Source of the DNA: Prorocentrum cordatum
Taxonomy: Eukaryota; Sar; Dinophyceae; Prorocentrales; Prorocentraceae
Assembly: GCA_963575745.1 (NCBI GenBank)
Contig: CAUYUJ010018556.1
Location: 1 to 64,000, forward strand
Reading direction: 5' to 3'
DNA length: 64,000 nucleotides
The translations under genes were made by a program, and so were the position numbers. Below the pieces are notes generated by a model. That model saw nothing but the letters and a program-made list of their open reading frames with translations. It searched no databases and had not been told where the DNA came from. Below are positions 8,501 to 20,560 of the stretch, one piece after another. Positions within the stretch are counted from its first letter, which is position 1. Every line of letters begins with the position of its first letter.

Positions 8501-10209
8501 TTCGTAGCCCCATAGGGAGCTCCACCGAAGGCCCCAGTGGGGGTGTTCGCATGCGGTTCCCCCACCCAGGGCAGCGTTTCGTAGCCCCATAGGGAGCTCC
8601 ACCGAAGGCCCCAGTGGGGGTGTTCGCATGCGGTTCCCCCACCCAGGGCAACGCTTCGTGGCCCCATAGGGAGCTCCACCGAAGGCCCCAGTGGGGGTGT
8701 TCGCATGCGGTTCCCCCACCCAGGGCAGCGTTTCGTAGCCCCATAGGGAGCTCCACCGAAGGCCCCAGTGGGGGTGTTCGCATGCGGTTCCCCCACCCAG
8801 GGCAGCGTTTCGTGGCCCCATAGGGAGCTCCACCGAAGGCCCCAGTGGGGGTGTTCGCATGCGGTTCCCCCACCCAGGGCAGCGCTTCGTGGCCCCATAG
8901 GGAGCTCCACCGAAGGCCCCAGTGGCTGCTCTCGCATTGCGGTTCCCCTACCCAGTTCGTGGCCACCATAGGGAGCTCCACCAAGCCCAAGTGGCTGCCC
9001 TCGCATGCGGTTCCCCCACCCAGGGCAGCGCTTCGTGGCCCCATAGGGAGCTCCACCGAAGGCCCCAGTGGCGCAGTTCGCATGCGGTTCCCCCACCCAG
9101 GGCAGCGTTTCGTGGCCCCATAGGGAGCTCCACCGAAGGCCCCAGTGGGGGTGTTCGCATGCGGTTCCCCCACCCAGGGCAGCGTTTCGTAGCCCCATAG
9201 GGAGCTCCACCGAAGGCCCCAGTGGGGGTGTTCGCATGCGGTTCCCCCACCCAGGGCAGCGTTTCGTGGCCCCATAGGGAGCTCCACCGAAGGCCCCAGT
9301 GGGGGTGTTCGCATGCGGTTCCCCCACCCAGGGCAGCGTTTCGTAGCCCCATAGGGAGCTCCACCGAAGGCCCCAGTGGGGGTGTTCGCATGCGGTTCCC
9401 CCACCCAGGGCAGCGTTTCGTGGCCCCATAGGGAGCTCCACCGAAGGCCCCAGTGGGGGTGTTCGCATGCGGTTCCCCCACCCAGGGCAGCGTTTCGTGG
9501 CCCCATAGGGAGCTCCACCGAAGGCCCCAGTGGCTGCTCTCGCATGCGGTTCCCCCACCCAGGGCAGCGTTTCGTGGCCCCATAGGGAGCTCCACCGAAG
9601 GCCCCAGTGGCTGCTCCGCATGCGGTTCCCCCACCCAGGGCAGCGTTTCGTGGCCCCATAGGGAGTTCCACCGAAGGCCCCAGTGGCGCAGTTCGCATGC
9701 GGTTCCCCCACCCAGGGCAGCGCTTCGTGCCCCATAGGGAGCTCCACCGAAGGCCCCAGTGGCGCAGTTCGCATGCGGTTCCCCCACCCGGGGCAGCGTT
9801 TCGTGGCCCCATAGGGAGTTCCACCGAAGGCCCCAGTGGCGCAGTTCGCATGTGGTTCCCCCACCCAGGGCAGCGCTTCGTGGCCCCATGGGGAGGTCCA
9901 CCGAAGGCCCCAGTGGCTGCTCTCGCATGCGGTTCCCCCACCCAGGGCAGCGTTTCGTGGGCCCATAGGGAGCTCCACCGAAGGCCGCAGTGGCTGCTCT
10001 CGCATGCGGTTCCCCCACCCAGGGCAGCGTTTCGTGGCCCCATAGGGAGCTCCACCGAAGGCCCCAGTGGCGCAGTTCGCATGCGGTTCCCCTACCCAGG
10101 GCAGCGTTTCGTGGCCCTATAGGGAGCTCCACCGAAGGCCCGCCCCAGTGGCGCAGTTCGCATGCGGTTCCCCCACCCAGGGCAGCGTTTCGTGGCCCCA
10201 TAGGGAGCC
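8501..10209. repeat. 77-base minisatellite, about 22 copies
   Basis: The unit includes CCCCATAGGGAGCTCCACC, GGTTCCCCCACCCAGGGCAG and a variable GGGGGTGTTCGC / GCTGCTCTCGC / GCGCAGTTCGC segment. Copies are nearly identical and in one orientation; three variant types are interleaved, with a diverged unit near 8930-8990. Because 77 is not a multiple of 3 and the unit lacks minus-strand stops, all three minus frames stay open across the array (peptides repeating every 77 residues). No start, signal or family similarity supports translation. Confidence 0.95.
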
Positions 10210-12240
10210 ACACCGAAAGCGGCACCCACAACGCGTTACGAACAATTGCTTATGGTTGGGTCCTTCGCCAGGATAATTGTTTGGGGGGGAGGGTTTCCCC
10301 CTTCCCCCCGGGCTTGTAAACATATAGGAAGAGGCATATACATAGATGATTACATACATGTTATTCTAGATGGGCGCCCCCGGCATGCACGGGAGCGTCG
10401 CCGTATCGAACCGTATCTATTTGTTCAAGCGTATCTGAAAGGTTGTGAACGTCACTATCCTCAAGCAAACATCTCCATTCATGTAGATTGATCAAAACAT
10501 GGCATTGCCGCGACGTATATATCCGTTTCTGATTTTGTCAGAACGGATGCTGTTGGCTGTACTCCCGCAGCGACAGGATCTATGATGCGGATCGAAGCAA
10601 TGAGCAATGGGATGGGGAAAGTGGGGAGCCGTAGCGATGAGGAGTGAGGAGACGACGACAAAGACGACGAGGAGTAGGATGGATAACGTCGGCAAAACGA
10701 GACTCAGGAGAGAACTGGGAAGGAACAGAGAACCCCAGGAGGGGGAGAGCAAAGAGGAGGAGGAGGCGGAGGACGAGGAGGATGCGCCAAAGCGAAAGTG
10801 GAGAGGGTAGTGCGGGCAAGGAGAAGAGAAGATGAGCACCGAGGAGGGCGGATGAGGAGGATCCAAGATGAGTATGGGACGAAAATGGTCGATCGCGGGC
10901 GTGCGCAGAGGATTCGAGGGACGATCGCGATGGCGGTACTGGGGATGACGAGGAGGAGGAGCATGAGGGTGACAAATTCGGGGGAGTGCCAAGGAGGTTG
11001 ACGAGCATGGGGAGTAAAACACAGGACTCCTGAGGGCGAAATTGTGAGGAGCACGGGGGAGTAGGAGGAGAGGAGGAGAAATGTGAGGACGAATCAGAGG
11101 CGTGAGGGGAGATATTAATTCCGATGAGGGTGCATAATAATCATGATGTGAAGGCATGGGGAGGAGTGCTTTGGACGATAAGCGCGGACGAGGGGGAACG
11201 TGAGGGCGCGCGCCGAGGAGGCAAGAAGAGCGAGGTGGATGGAGTAGGAGGGAGCGTCAGGAGGATAACATGGAGGAGGGGTAATCAAGACGGGGATGAA
11301 GTAGAGCAATGATTGAAGAATGGCTCCTCTGCTTCGTCCTCCTCGTCAGCGTGATCGATCGGCTCGCCCGCCGTCCCCTCTATCCCATCGGTTCGTCATG
11401 ATTACCCCCGCCTCCTCCTCCTCCTCATCGTTGTCGTCCATGTGCATTGTCTTCCCTGTTCGTGGTCATTGAGCGGCCTCGGCATGGCAATGATATTCGC
11501 GCCCTATTCGTATCTATGTTTGTTATACATGTGTTCCAACGATGGGCGCCATATCGAACCATCTCTAAACATATCTAAGCATAGCTACTCGTATATAAAA
11601 ATGGCCCCGCATCCAACAATAATCATACAACATATATCCCGCATCTGAGAAACTAGTAATCGTTTCTAAACGTATATGTGTTTGATACATATACATATCT
11701 ACACTTGTATTCGTATGTACTGGTCTTCCGGAGCGCGCTGTAAAACACCTATGGTTCAGGGAAGAACTTTAGATACCGTGCGGCCTTTCCGAATGCAGCT
11801 GCCGCTGGGGAAATGAGCAACCAAGCTAGACTTTTAGATGTCTTCCAGGGCCCCCCGCCTGAGCCCCTCCCGTGGAGCACATCCCCCCCTAACGCTGCCC
11901 CACAGAGCGGCCGGGAAGCGCTCCGCCCCGGCGGAGTCGTCCTGAAGGCGGCGGCGGCTCCGCGGCCGCGGGCGCGCCCGCCTCTCGGGGGGAAGAACGA
12001 AGGGGGGCACAGAGGCACAGAGGCGCTGTGCTCCTGTGGTTTGTAGCGGCGGCAGGAGCCGAACCCTACTTTGGGGTCGGGCATGTCCCCCTACAGGCGA
12101 ATATTTGGAGAGGAATGCAAAATACTCCATACATTCTCCAAAATGGTAATAAGAGAAAATCGACAAATCGTTAATATTCCTCCTGTTGAGAGACACGCCC
12201 GACTTAACCCTACGTGCCCTCGCCGGTCAACGATTCAGGC
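10210..12240. other. No gene recognised
   Basis: Unique-looking sequence with a purine-rich block at 10620-11290 (GAGGAGGA-type) whose pyrimidine strand gives long Ser/Pro/Leu frames without coding character. 11740-12080 has a GC-rich block with open frames on both strands and no recognisable motif. Confidence 0.5.
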
Positions 12241-12274
12241 AGGTCGGTGGGCGGCGGGGGCACGGTTCAAAATG

Positions 12275-12615
12275 CGTCGAGCACGTGGGGAACTCCGAGC
12301 CCAATCCCGGCCTCCCATCGAGTCATGAGAACCGATGGTTGGTGGGGGTAGGCCTCGGATGTCGCCACCAATTTTAACCTCAGCGGCGATGTGCAATTAC
12401 GAAGAATTCGGCGGAGCGGATATTGCACGAGGATTTCGGCGGCGAGTTTGTAAGGAACTCCGCGCCCAACCCCAGCCTCCCATCGAGTCATGAGAACCGA
12501 TGGTTGGTGGGGGTAGGGTTCGGATGTCGCCACCAATTTTAAACTCAGCGGCGATATGCAATAACGAGGAACTCGGCGGAGAGGATATTGCACGAGGATT
12601 TCGGCGGCAAGTTTG
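12275..12615 (+). repeat. Two-copy tandem duplication, 165-base unit
   Basis: CCTCCCATCGAGTCATGAG begins at 12311 and again at 12476 (offset 165). The following sequence, including GATGGTTGGTGGGGGTAGG, GTCGCCACCAATTTTAA and TATTGCACGAGGATTTCGG, is repeated with few changes. No coding role is visible. Confidence 0.85.
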
Positions 12616-15540
12616 TATCCATGTCTTCGGTTTGCACGAGGATAACCCTCGCGCAGAATACGTCATGCTGTCGCCTGAGAGATGCAATGCACTTCCCGGC
12701 GATAGCCAAGGTTATCCGGCGGGATGGGGAAAGCCGGCCGATAGCCATCATTTCTGGGTCGCCCAGCGTGTGCCCGCGCGCACAAGTACTGCATATCCCC
12801 TTCGGACATGCGCAACCGACAAGGCAGATTATCCGGGAGGGAAAACGGGCGGGCCTGATCGACCAGGTTATGGCCAGACGATAAAATGCTCGACCCGGAA
12901 ATCCCCGAATATGCGCATCGCATACTCATGTCGCGTCTCGCTGGGGATTTTTGTGTGCGAACATCTGGGTGCGATAACGAATGAAAGGGAGTGGAGTCCG
13001 CATAGACGACGGGCGCGACAACGACGACGACGACAACGAGGACCGACGACTTCAGTGACTTCGTCATCCCTTGGTCATCCTTCAGGAGATATGGGGGAAG
13101 CACACATGAAACAGCGAGGGACCATTAGACAACCAACAGACATAAGACTGCGATTGAACCTGGATGTGAGCGATTTGACTCTGAGTGAGGCTGAATAAGA
13201 CTGAGTCCATGCATGATTCATTTTGAATGCGACCGGATCTATGTATGTAAAATATGCGTACGAATCGGTCCGAATCCGGTCTGAATCCCACCAGCCCTCT
13301 GGGCGTATGTGGTGTAAAACGTTTCCTCTTCCACCCCTCCTTGTGCCCCTTCGGGGAAGGATCCACCCCTCCCTCACTACCCCCCCCCCGCCCCGCCCCT
13401 CCTGGACCTGGAGGGGGCATTTCGCGACGAGTTGGAGCGTTCCAGATCGCCTAAGATGGCTCCAAGAGGGCCTCAGAGAGCCCAGACATGACATTTAACA
13501 TGGCTCAAAATAGCCCAAGATGGCTCGATATGGTTTCCTAGATGTTCCAAGAGGCCCCAAGACCGCTCCAAGTGGCCACGGAACACCCCCAGGAGACCGG
13601 AAAGAGGCCAACAGCCTTCAAAACCCTTTGAATAAATCAATGAATGAGTTGTGCCTTCTCGCCCTTTTGCTTTCCATGGCCTTCCAGTGGGAAGCAATGG
13701 TACAAGGCTTGCCCATGAAGTAACAAGCTGAGAAGCATGCCCTTAGGATAACATCGGGGACGCATCGAAGCACCCCACAAATCATCTCTTGACGGCGCAA
13801 GCACGACGAGAGGGAAGAGAGAAGCCACGGGCTTGGGAGATGGATCGTAGCTGGACGCGACCTTTGTCCGACGCTATGATCCACGTATAGAGGCGCACAG
13901 GGTCGTGCACCAAGCAAAAAGGACTGCGCAGTCCTGAGCCAAGACAGCGTCGGATATAGCGTTCGCTATGCAACCTCTCCTGAAACCTCGTTAAAGTCGG
14001 GGGCGACCGCTTGATCCAAGTCCTGATTACTCAGGCCATGTAAAGAAGGAAGATCGGGGAGGTTGTTTTTCAACGCCCCACGCAGCATACAACACCAAAC
14101 CGCAGAAAGGGCATCGCAAACCACGAGGGCTGGTCATGGCAGATAGCCACGACCAGCCGCAGACGATCATGGGCAGTCACGAGCAAGTCCACGCGACTAC
14201 CCGCACGCAGACAAGTAAGAGGGGGCGCCCAGCCATTGGGCCGGACGTCAAAGCTTGCACCGCGCGCGGGGATATGACCAAGCGGTCAGACTCCTTCTAA
14301 GCATAAGAGAGAATAGTGCCCGTGCCCGGGCACTCATGGTAGCTGCGGGGAACCATGGATGTCTATGCCCGTGGCCGGGCGAGACTGACCGCGTTGTAGA
14401 TGGCCATGCCTGTGCCCGGGCAAAGATGACTACTTGTCTGAGTTTGAGTAGTCGTCCTCATTGGTATCCGCTGGCCCTGAATAGGGCACCCCTACGTTGG
14501 CGCTGTGTCTTTCTTGCCTCGATGGGGCATGTTCTTTCTTACTTCGCGCTCGAAGGGCTGATTGCCCTCCATCACTTGCAGCGGTAACGCGCGATCGATG
14601 CGCCCGTTTGCATGGCCGCCAACGTTCGTGTCTCGTGCGTCCCGCCACTGCAAGCCGTGAGCTTTTCCTCGGCCCATCATTCGCATTATCCAACTGATGT
14701 GTCCCAGCCGGGCACATTCGGCTGCCTTCTTCAATCTTATTTGACAAGGATTCAATGACCGACTCAGCGCCCATCGTAATGATGGCCTTAATGCTGAGAC
14801 CACCTAACTCCAGAATGCACTTAACTTGATTGGGCGCGAGGGGTCCAGCATTAGGCACATGTAGCGAAACTACGATAGTGTAGCAGTTCTCAAGGTCATA
14901 AAGCGGCTGACAGCGCTTCAGCTGAGTAGCTGATGCGCTCCTGCAAGTGATGCGACTTGCAGCATGCATCGATCAGGCGCACTACTGCCTTGCCATGGGC
15001 GCAGTAATGGGATGGCCCCACTGGGTACCAGATCCCACAACTTTGTTATCTTCGCCCCCCCTTAAGGCGACGATGTCCTGAGTCGCTGTGGAGGTCCACT
15101 CTTCCTGTCGGAGTCATAAGCTGGTAGATCGCTTTCTTTCGACCTTGCTGAAGTTTGCGCGTGACAGCGAACAGTCTTCGCGCGTGACTGTTTCTGAGTT
15201 CCTGTGCACGCTATCAAGATGCCGCGCGTACCATTAACCGCGCCTGGATGACTAACGCATGAGCCAAGCCGCCACGTAAACTGATGAGCAGAACAGGTGC
15301 AGTCTTCGTTGCACTCTCTTCCGCTACAATTCCCGTATGTTCTGCGTGCTGTGTCGGGCGAAGCTGTTTGATGCATTCACCCTGATCTAGCTGGGCGCGG
15401 CCGCCTCACGCCAGCTCGGCGAGACGAGCGGCGCCAGCTCAGCAAGACGATCAGCATGAGGAGGCTCTGGCGTCTCTGTCAAAGTTGCGATGGGCAAGCT
15501 AGACCCGAGTGTTCGATGCTATCGACGTTCGTCATATGAA
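12616..15540. other. No secure gene; one possible decayed reading frame at 14430-14969 (minus)
   Basis: The stretch is less GC-rich than the rest. A minus-strand frame from about 14969 shows mixed amino acid composition (for example LGGLSIKAIITMGAESVIE), and a neighbouring frame continues with HISWIMRMMGRGKAHG. That resembles one protein broken by a frameshift, but I recognise no family. 13440-13600 has a diverged CCAAGATGGCTC-type repeat. Confidence 0.3.
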
Positions 15541-15559
15541 GACTTTCGCTTAGCTTTGC

Positions 15560-17749
15560 ATGGGCACCCTGCGCAGGCATGTGAACGGCTGGCCAACGCA
15601 TGGTCAAGTCCTAGAGTCTCTTACTCAAGCCATCACCAAAGAAGCCCAGCTGATCTCGGAAGAGCGCCAGCGTCACTGGGCATCCAAGCTTGCAGAGTGG
15701 AGTTCAGATCTTCGGAATGTTGCTGCACCGTGCTTCGAACAAGCAGCTCCTGCACCTGGCCTCGATGCTAAAGGTATGCGTGGGGAGTGGGGGGCGGCCT
15801 GGGCGCCGCCCGAGTATTCCCCCCGGCCGCTGGCCTCACGCTGGCGCGACTGGGCCAAGGACGTCGAGTTCCCCAAGTGCGCCAAGTCCGCCGACCGGGT
15901 GCCGCCCAAGCAGCGCTTCCTCCAGGCCGTCACCTCCACCCGCGGCGCTGCTGTCATGGGCGGGTGGTCTGGGGCCGAGCTCCAACTTATCAGAAAAACG
16001 CCGCCGTTCCTGCTCGACGACTCGTGCGAGGCGCGGATGGCGACAACTCGGCTGGCCGCGCATTGCGGCGGGCGTCTTTCCCAGAGCGCGGCCGAAGCCG
16101 CTTGCCCGCGGAGAGTCGCGGGGGCCCCGAAAAAGGATGAGAACGAGTCGCGGCCGATCAGTTTAGCATCTTGTCTTGTACGAGCCCGGCTTACCGCAAT
16201 GGCGTCTTCACTCCTCAGCCCTGCGACTCGCAGTTCGCGCGTGAAAATGGCGCCGCCGTCGTCCACGCCGTCTCCGCGCGGCTGGCAGACGAAGCGTTGT
16301 TCGGAATGGGGCGTGATTTATCGAAGGCGCATGATAACGTGGATCGCGGCGCGGCAGCGGCGGCAATGGCGGCGCAAGGCGTGCCACATTCAGTTATCCG
16401 TGTTTGTCTTGCTGCTCGGCGCGGCCCCGGGCGCTGCAGTGCGAGCTCGCGGCTCGCGCCAGTTCTCTGGGTCGAACGTGGGCACCCATCAAGGGGGTAG
16501 CGTTGCACCAGGAGCCATGGCGGCGTGTCTGGCGCCTTGGAAGTGCGCGCCAGCTGCGGGGCGGGCGTTCATGGGCGACCGCTCGACCGCGGCTCGACCC
16601 CAGCACGACCTCTCCACGGGCTTGGCGGCGACGGCGCGCTTCGACGCCGACGTGGGCTTCGATGGGGAACGAGAGCAAGCGCCAGTACTGGTCATATTTG
16701 GAATATACCAACGTCACGGAGCACCCCGGCCTCGAAAACGAGCCCGCCCGCGAAGAGGTCCCCATCCGCCCTCGGGGCGGCTGGGCCAAGCTCGAGAAGG
16801 GCATCGCCGTCCTGAAAGGCTTTCCTGGCGCCGCTCGGGTTCGTGAAGTCCTCGCGGGAGCCTACCTGGAACCGCTCTGGCTGTGGGCCGTGCCTTCTGT
16901 GGAACCCGTTCCTCGAGTATTGATTGGGCTTCTGTTCCGAGCTATCCTGATATCGAAGTGTACGCGGTGGCGTGCTGGCTGTTGGCGGTGCCGACGTGTG
17001 AGCCTCCGCCCGCTGTATTCTCCTGCGCTTCAAGCCATGCGCGCGGTGCTGTCGCCGCTGCTTAGTCCATGCCGACACCTATCAAACGCCTTGGCAGCGC
17101 GTTTTGACTTGCTGGGGCTGGAGTATGTCTCTCACAGCGCCGACTGGGGCATTCAACTACGAGTCGATCCTCAGGATGACCCGCGGGTGCTCGCTGCCGC
17201 AGCTCAGCTCCGAAACGGGTCGCAGGTTGTCTGAGCGAAGTCGCCCGAAGAACAACGCGCAGTTCGTTCCGTTGCTCGGGCCAGGTGTTTGCAACGGATC
17301 AATTCCTCAGGTTCACGGGCCAGGAATGATTCTGAAGGAGTTGAAGACATCGATGTGGAGGTCGGCAGTTCAAAGCGCTGGAAAGAGTTCGTGAGCTCGC
17401 TGAGCACGGAGCAGTACCAACTTCTCGACATTTTCATGGCAGGAGCTGGTCAGTCGCGCGACCGTGCGTGCGCCATGTTCCAGTGTTCACGTTGTTGCAA
17501 GTTCTGTGGTCATTATTTGGTCTTGTCTTCGACACCTCTGGCAATGACGCCCACATTTCAGTGCTCGCCGCGACGACCTGCGGCGAGTTTGCACTACCAG
17601 CCTCCTTTTGGGACGACCAGCCTCGGGTCACCAGCAAGAGCGGTTGGATTACCAGGCGGGCGGCGGCGACGCTGGCCGAGCGAGTCGAGATGCAGATCTC
17701 GGCGGCCTCGACGGGCATCGAGGTCCTCAAGATCAACTTCGCGCCCTGA
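15560..17749 (+). pseudogene. Second LINE: reverse transcriptase and C-terminal region, frameshifted
   Basis: Several overlapping plus frames together give a dinoflagellate LINE RT. The pre-RT arginine-rich helix and PKKDENESRPISL (finger motif) come first, then MGRDLSKAHDNVD (first catalytic Asp), RGVALHQEPW-type sequence, an AFMGDRS segment where the catalytic Asp pair should be, and NESKRQYWSY. A long post-RT region ends with FWDDQPRVTSKSGWITR and a stop at 17747-17749. The frame changes at about 16170, 16500 and beyond 17234. No endonuclease or ORF1 precedes it, so the copy looks 5' truncated. The MGD in place of a double Asp would abolish polymerase activity. Confidence 0.8.
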
Positions 17750-18895
17750 CCTTCGCCCAGCATGCGGAGGTCTTGCCGAGGTTTACTCCACATGTCGGGT
17801 ATGTCTCTCACCCCCCCCCCCCAGATGTACACTTGACGGCCGGCAAAGTGCACATCTGTGCGCGGTGGATGTTTCGGACGGGGCGAGCACGTACAGACTG
17901 GCACTTCGCGACAGGGGCGGGGCACAGGTCGGGTGCGTCACCGCGCCCCTCGGCTGAGTCAGGGGGCGGGAAGCGCTGAAATTTCTCACTGGCAGCGCCA
18001 GGGGGAACCAGTGAACTACGTACAAGACGAGAGACGTAGACTTCGCCCCGCAATCGACGTGAATTCACTAGGCACTAGGCCCAGAACGCCCCACTACATC
18101 CCACGATGCGCCCTTCGGTCGCCCCTCGGGCGCCGAGGAAAAGATATACCGGAGAAGACCCGCACCAGTTGTTCGAGCGAAGAATGCAAAAACATCGCAA
18201 TGGCGCGGGGGTGTCCAATACAACCCCAAACCCATGACGGGCAATTGTTTGGTTCGCGTTGGATGCAGTCGAACCGGCGACGACAATGATTACGACGACA
18301 ATGGCAACGATGACGACGTGGGGGGTCCGATTGGAAATGGCAACGGAACTCCTGGCTGTAGTTGAGAAAATGGTCGCCTGCGCATGTGGGACATTGGCGC
18401 GTCAGCCTGCCTATTGCGGACATGGTTTGCATTGCGGGTACGGCTTGGCTGCAACAGTATTCGCCTGCACACCTCTGTGTAATTTTGGTGGCGCGCCCGA
18501 TGTCACTTGTAATCGTTGTCTTCGTCTTCTGTTACTGCTACCACGAAGCCCCTCTACGCCCTTCGCCATGACGTTCGCTATCCCCGTGCTCGGTCCTGCC
18601 CCTTCCCCTTCCCCCCTCCATTGTCCTCCCCCTAACTCCCCGTGCGCCTCCCCATTGCCCCTCGCGCGCTGCGCGGCGGCGACCGCCCCCTCCCCCGCAG
18701 CTGCAAGGCTCGCCCCGCGCTCCTCCTCTCTTCCATTCGCGAGGCAGCGGCCTTGATTCCAGACCGACTTTGGTTAGCGGCATCGAGGCCCCAGCAAACC
18801 CGACAAGCGCGATCGCCCGCCTCGAACGGCGGGTGAAATAAAACAGTAAACGATAGGCCAAACTTAGTTTTGATGTTTGGGGGATCCGCGCAGAA
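17750..18895. other. No gene recognised
   Basis: Downstream of the LINE end. The open frames here are short or overlapping low-complexity frames on both strands; 18560-18730 is C-rich. Confidence 0.45.
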
Positions 18896-18904
18896 AGCTA
18901 ATCC

Positions 18905-19050
18905 ATCTGCCCAAAACGCACGGCAGGTTCGTGTCGTGCCGACCCCAGCGTTGGTTTTTGACACCGCAGGGATCGTTCAACCTTGAACGATCGGCCGCTG
19001 CCGCAACTTGACGCGCCCCGAAGAGTTGCAGTCTGTAACGCGCCCAAACT
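18905..19050 (-). repeat. Dispersed palindromic repeat, copy 1
   Basis: Carries GGTTCGTGTCGTGCCGACC, the near-palindrome ATCGTTCAACCTTGAACGAT, then CAACTTGACGCGCCCCGA and AGAGTTGCAGTCTGTAACG, and runs into a poly-G tract. The same order is found in inverted orientation at 45700-45875. Confidence 0.7.
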
Positions 19051-19460
19051 GGGGGGGAGAAGGAGGGGGGGAACATGGGGGGAGGGCAGAAGGGGAGGGG
19101 AGGGGGGAAGGGACAGGGGGGCAGGACAGGGGGAGGGGAGGAGGGGGAGGGGCGGGGGGAAGGGACTGGGGGGGAGGACAAGGGGGGGATAGGGGGAAGG
19201 GACGGGGGGAGGAGAAGGGGGGGGGAAGGGAGAGGAGGGGGGGAGAGGGAGGGTAGGATGGGATACGGGAGGGAAGGGGGGGGGGGACAGGGGGAGGGTG
19301 AAAAGGAGAAACAGGATTGGAAGGGGAGGAGAGGGGGCATTTGAGGAAGGAGCGGGCAGAGGTTAGAAGAAGATCGAGAGGATCAGCATTGGAAAGAAGA
19401 GAGGAAAAGAGGAAGATCGAGGGGGTAGAAGAAGGTCGGGAGGGAAGAAGAATTGGAATA
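19040..19460. repeat. Poly-G and G/A-rich low-complexity tract
   Basis: Long runs of GGGGAGGGGGA type on the plus strand. It directly adjoins the dispersed palindromic repeat. The Gly/Arg-rich open frames are not credible genes. Confidence 0.85.
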
Positions 19461-19629
19461 CATATACGTGCAAATAACTATGTGGATCAACGACGTAAAT
19501 AGCAACGAGCCACAGCCTACGCGTCTACTTATCACCATTCTACGGCAAGCACTGTGTCTAAATTCGTATATATGCATAAATACATAACTGCACGCGCGCG
19601 CGTAACACACCCAGACACATCACCAGCGA

Positions 19630-19697
19630 CGGAAGCGCCGACGGCGGCGGCGACGACGAAAAGATGGCGGCAGCGACGGCAGCGGCGCTGTGGTCGC

Positions 19698-19729
<32 letters not shown>

Positions 19730-20560
19730 TCGCCGTCGCCGTCGGTGTCGGCGTCTTTGCCATCCGTCGCGTCGGTCAATCGTCAATCGTCGTTGTCGTC
19801 ATCGCTGTCGCTGTGGTTCAGCATCGTCGCTCGTTTTCGTCATCGTCTCCATCGTCGTCGTCACGGCGTCGCAGACGTCTCCGGCAGCGGCGGCGAGTGA
19901 GAGGACGACGAACCAAAACAGTGAGCCCCTCCAGAGCTCTCAAGAAACCCCTGGAATCTGGAATCCCCAGGGCGGCCCCGCGAAAGGCAACGCAACGCAT
20001 CGAACATCAGGATGCCAGGGCACCGGAATCACAAATGACGGCGACCGACGGCGAAGACGACAACGCGCCGACGACGGCGAAAACAGAGACCGCGAATGTG
20101 ACGTAAGACGACGACCGACGACGACAACGACGACGACGACGGCGGCGGTCAGCGGCAGCCAGCGGGCGTCGACGCCACGACGACTGCGAAACGCAATGGC
20201 TGACGATCCAACGGCGGTTCCTGACGCCGCGAGGCCGTTCAACCTTTGACGACCGCACGCGTCCGAATCGCCAGATCGTTCGTGGCCCAACGGGCAGCAG
20301 CGTTCAACTTTGAACGCCTGGGCCCGCGCTGAGGTCGCCGCCGCGCCAAGGCAAATCGAATCGGCCACCCCGCGACGACGACAAGCGCCGCGACGACGAA
20401 TGACGACTGACAACGACGACGACAACGACGGCGGCAGCAAAGGCGACGGCGGCCGGCGGCGGATGGCGACGATGGCGACCCGCGGCGGCGGCGACGATAG
20501 ACACGAAAACGACAACGACGACAACTACCGTGGCCCCCCTCAAGGAGAGGAGAGCGCTCA
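19630..20560. repeat. CGA/GTC trinucleotide-rich region
   Basis: Dense (GAC)n / (GTC)n-like sequence giving Asp-, Val- or Arg-rich frames on either strand. A further diverged GTTCAACTTTGAACG palindrome lies at 20310-20325, similar to the dispersed repeat family. Confidence 0.7.

Noticed and set aside
8493-10231. Three long minus-strand frames (up to about 690 codons) read as repeat proteins
   Set aside because: They follow from a 77-base unit lacking stops in any minus frame; no start context, homology or domain supports a gene.
11740-12085. A short gene with frames on both strands
   Set aside because: GC-rich sequence keeps opposite frames open; no motif or start evidence.
14255-14420. Possible tRNA or structured RNA (repeated GTGCCCGGGCA-like palindromes)
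   Set aside because: No cloverleaf or conserved tRNA boxes could be placed; only short inverted repeats are present.
15781-16840. A separate 428-residue host gene on the plus strand
   Set aside because: Its segments match LINE RT motifs that continue in the other two frames.
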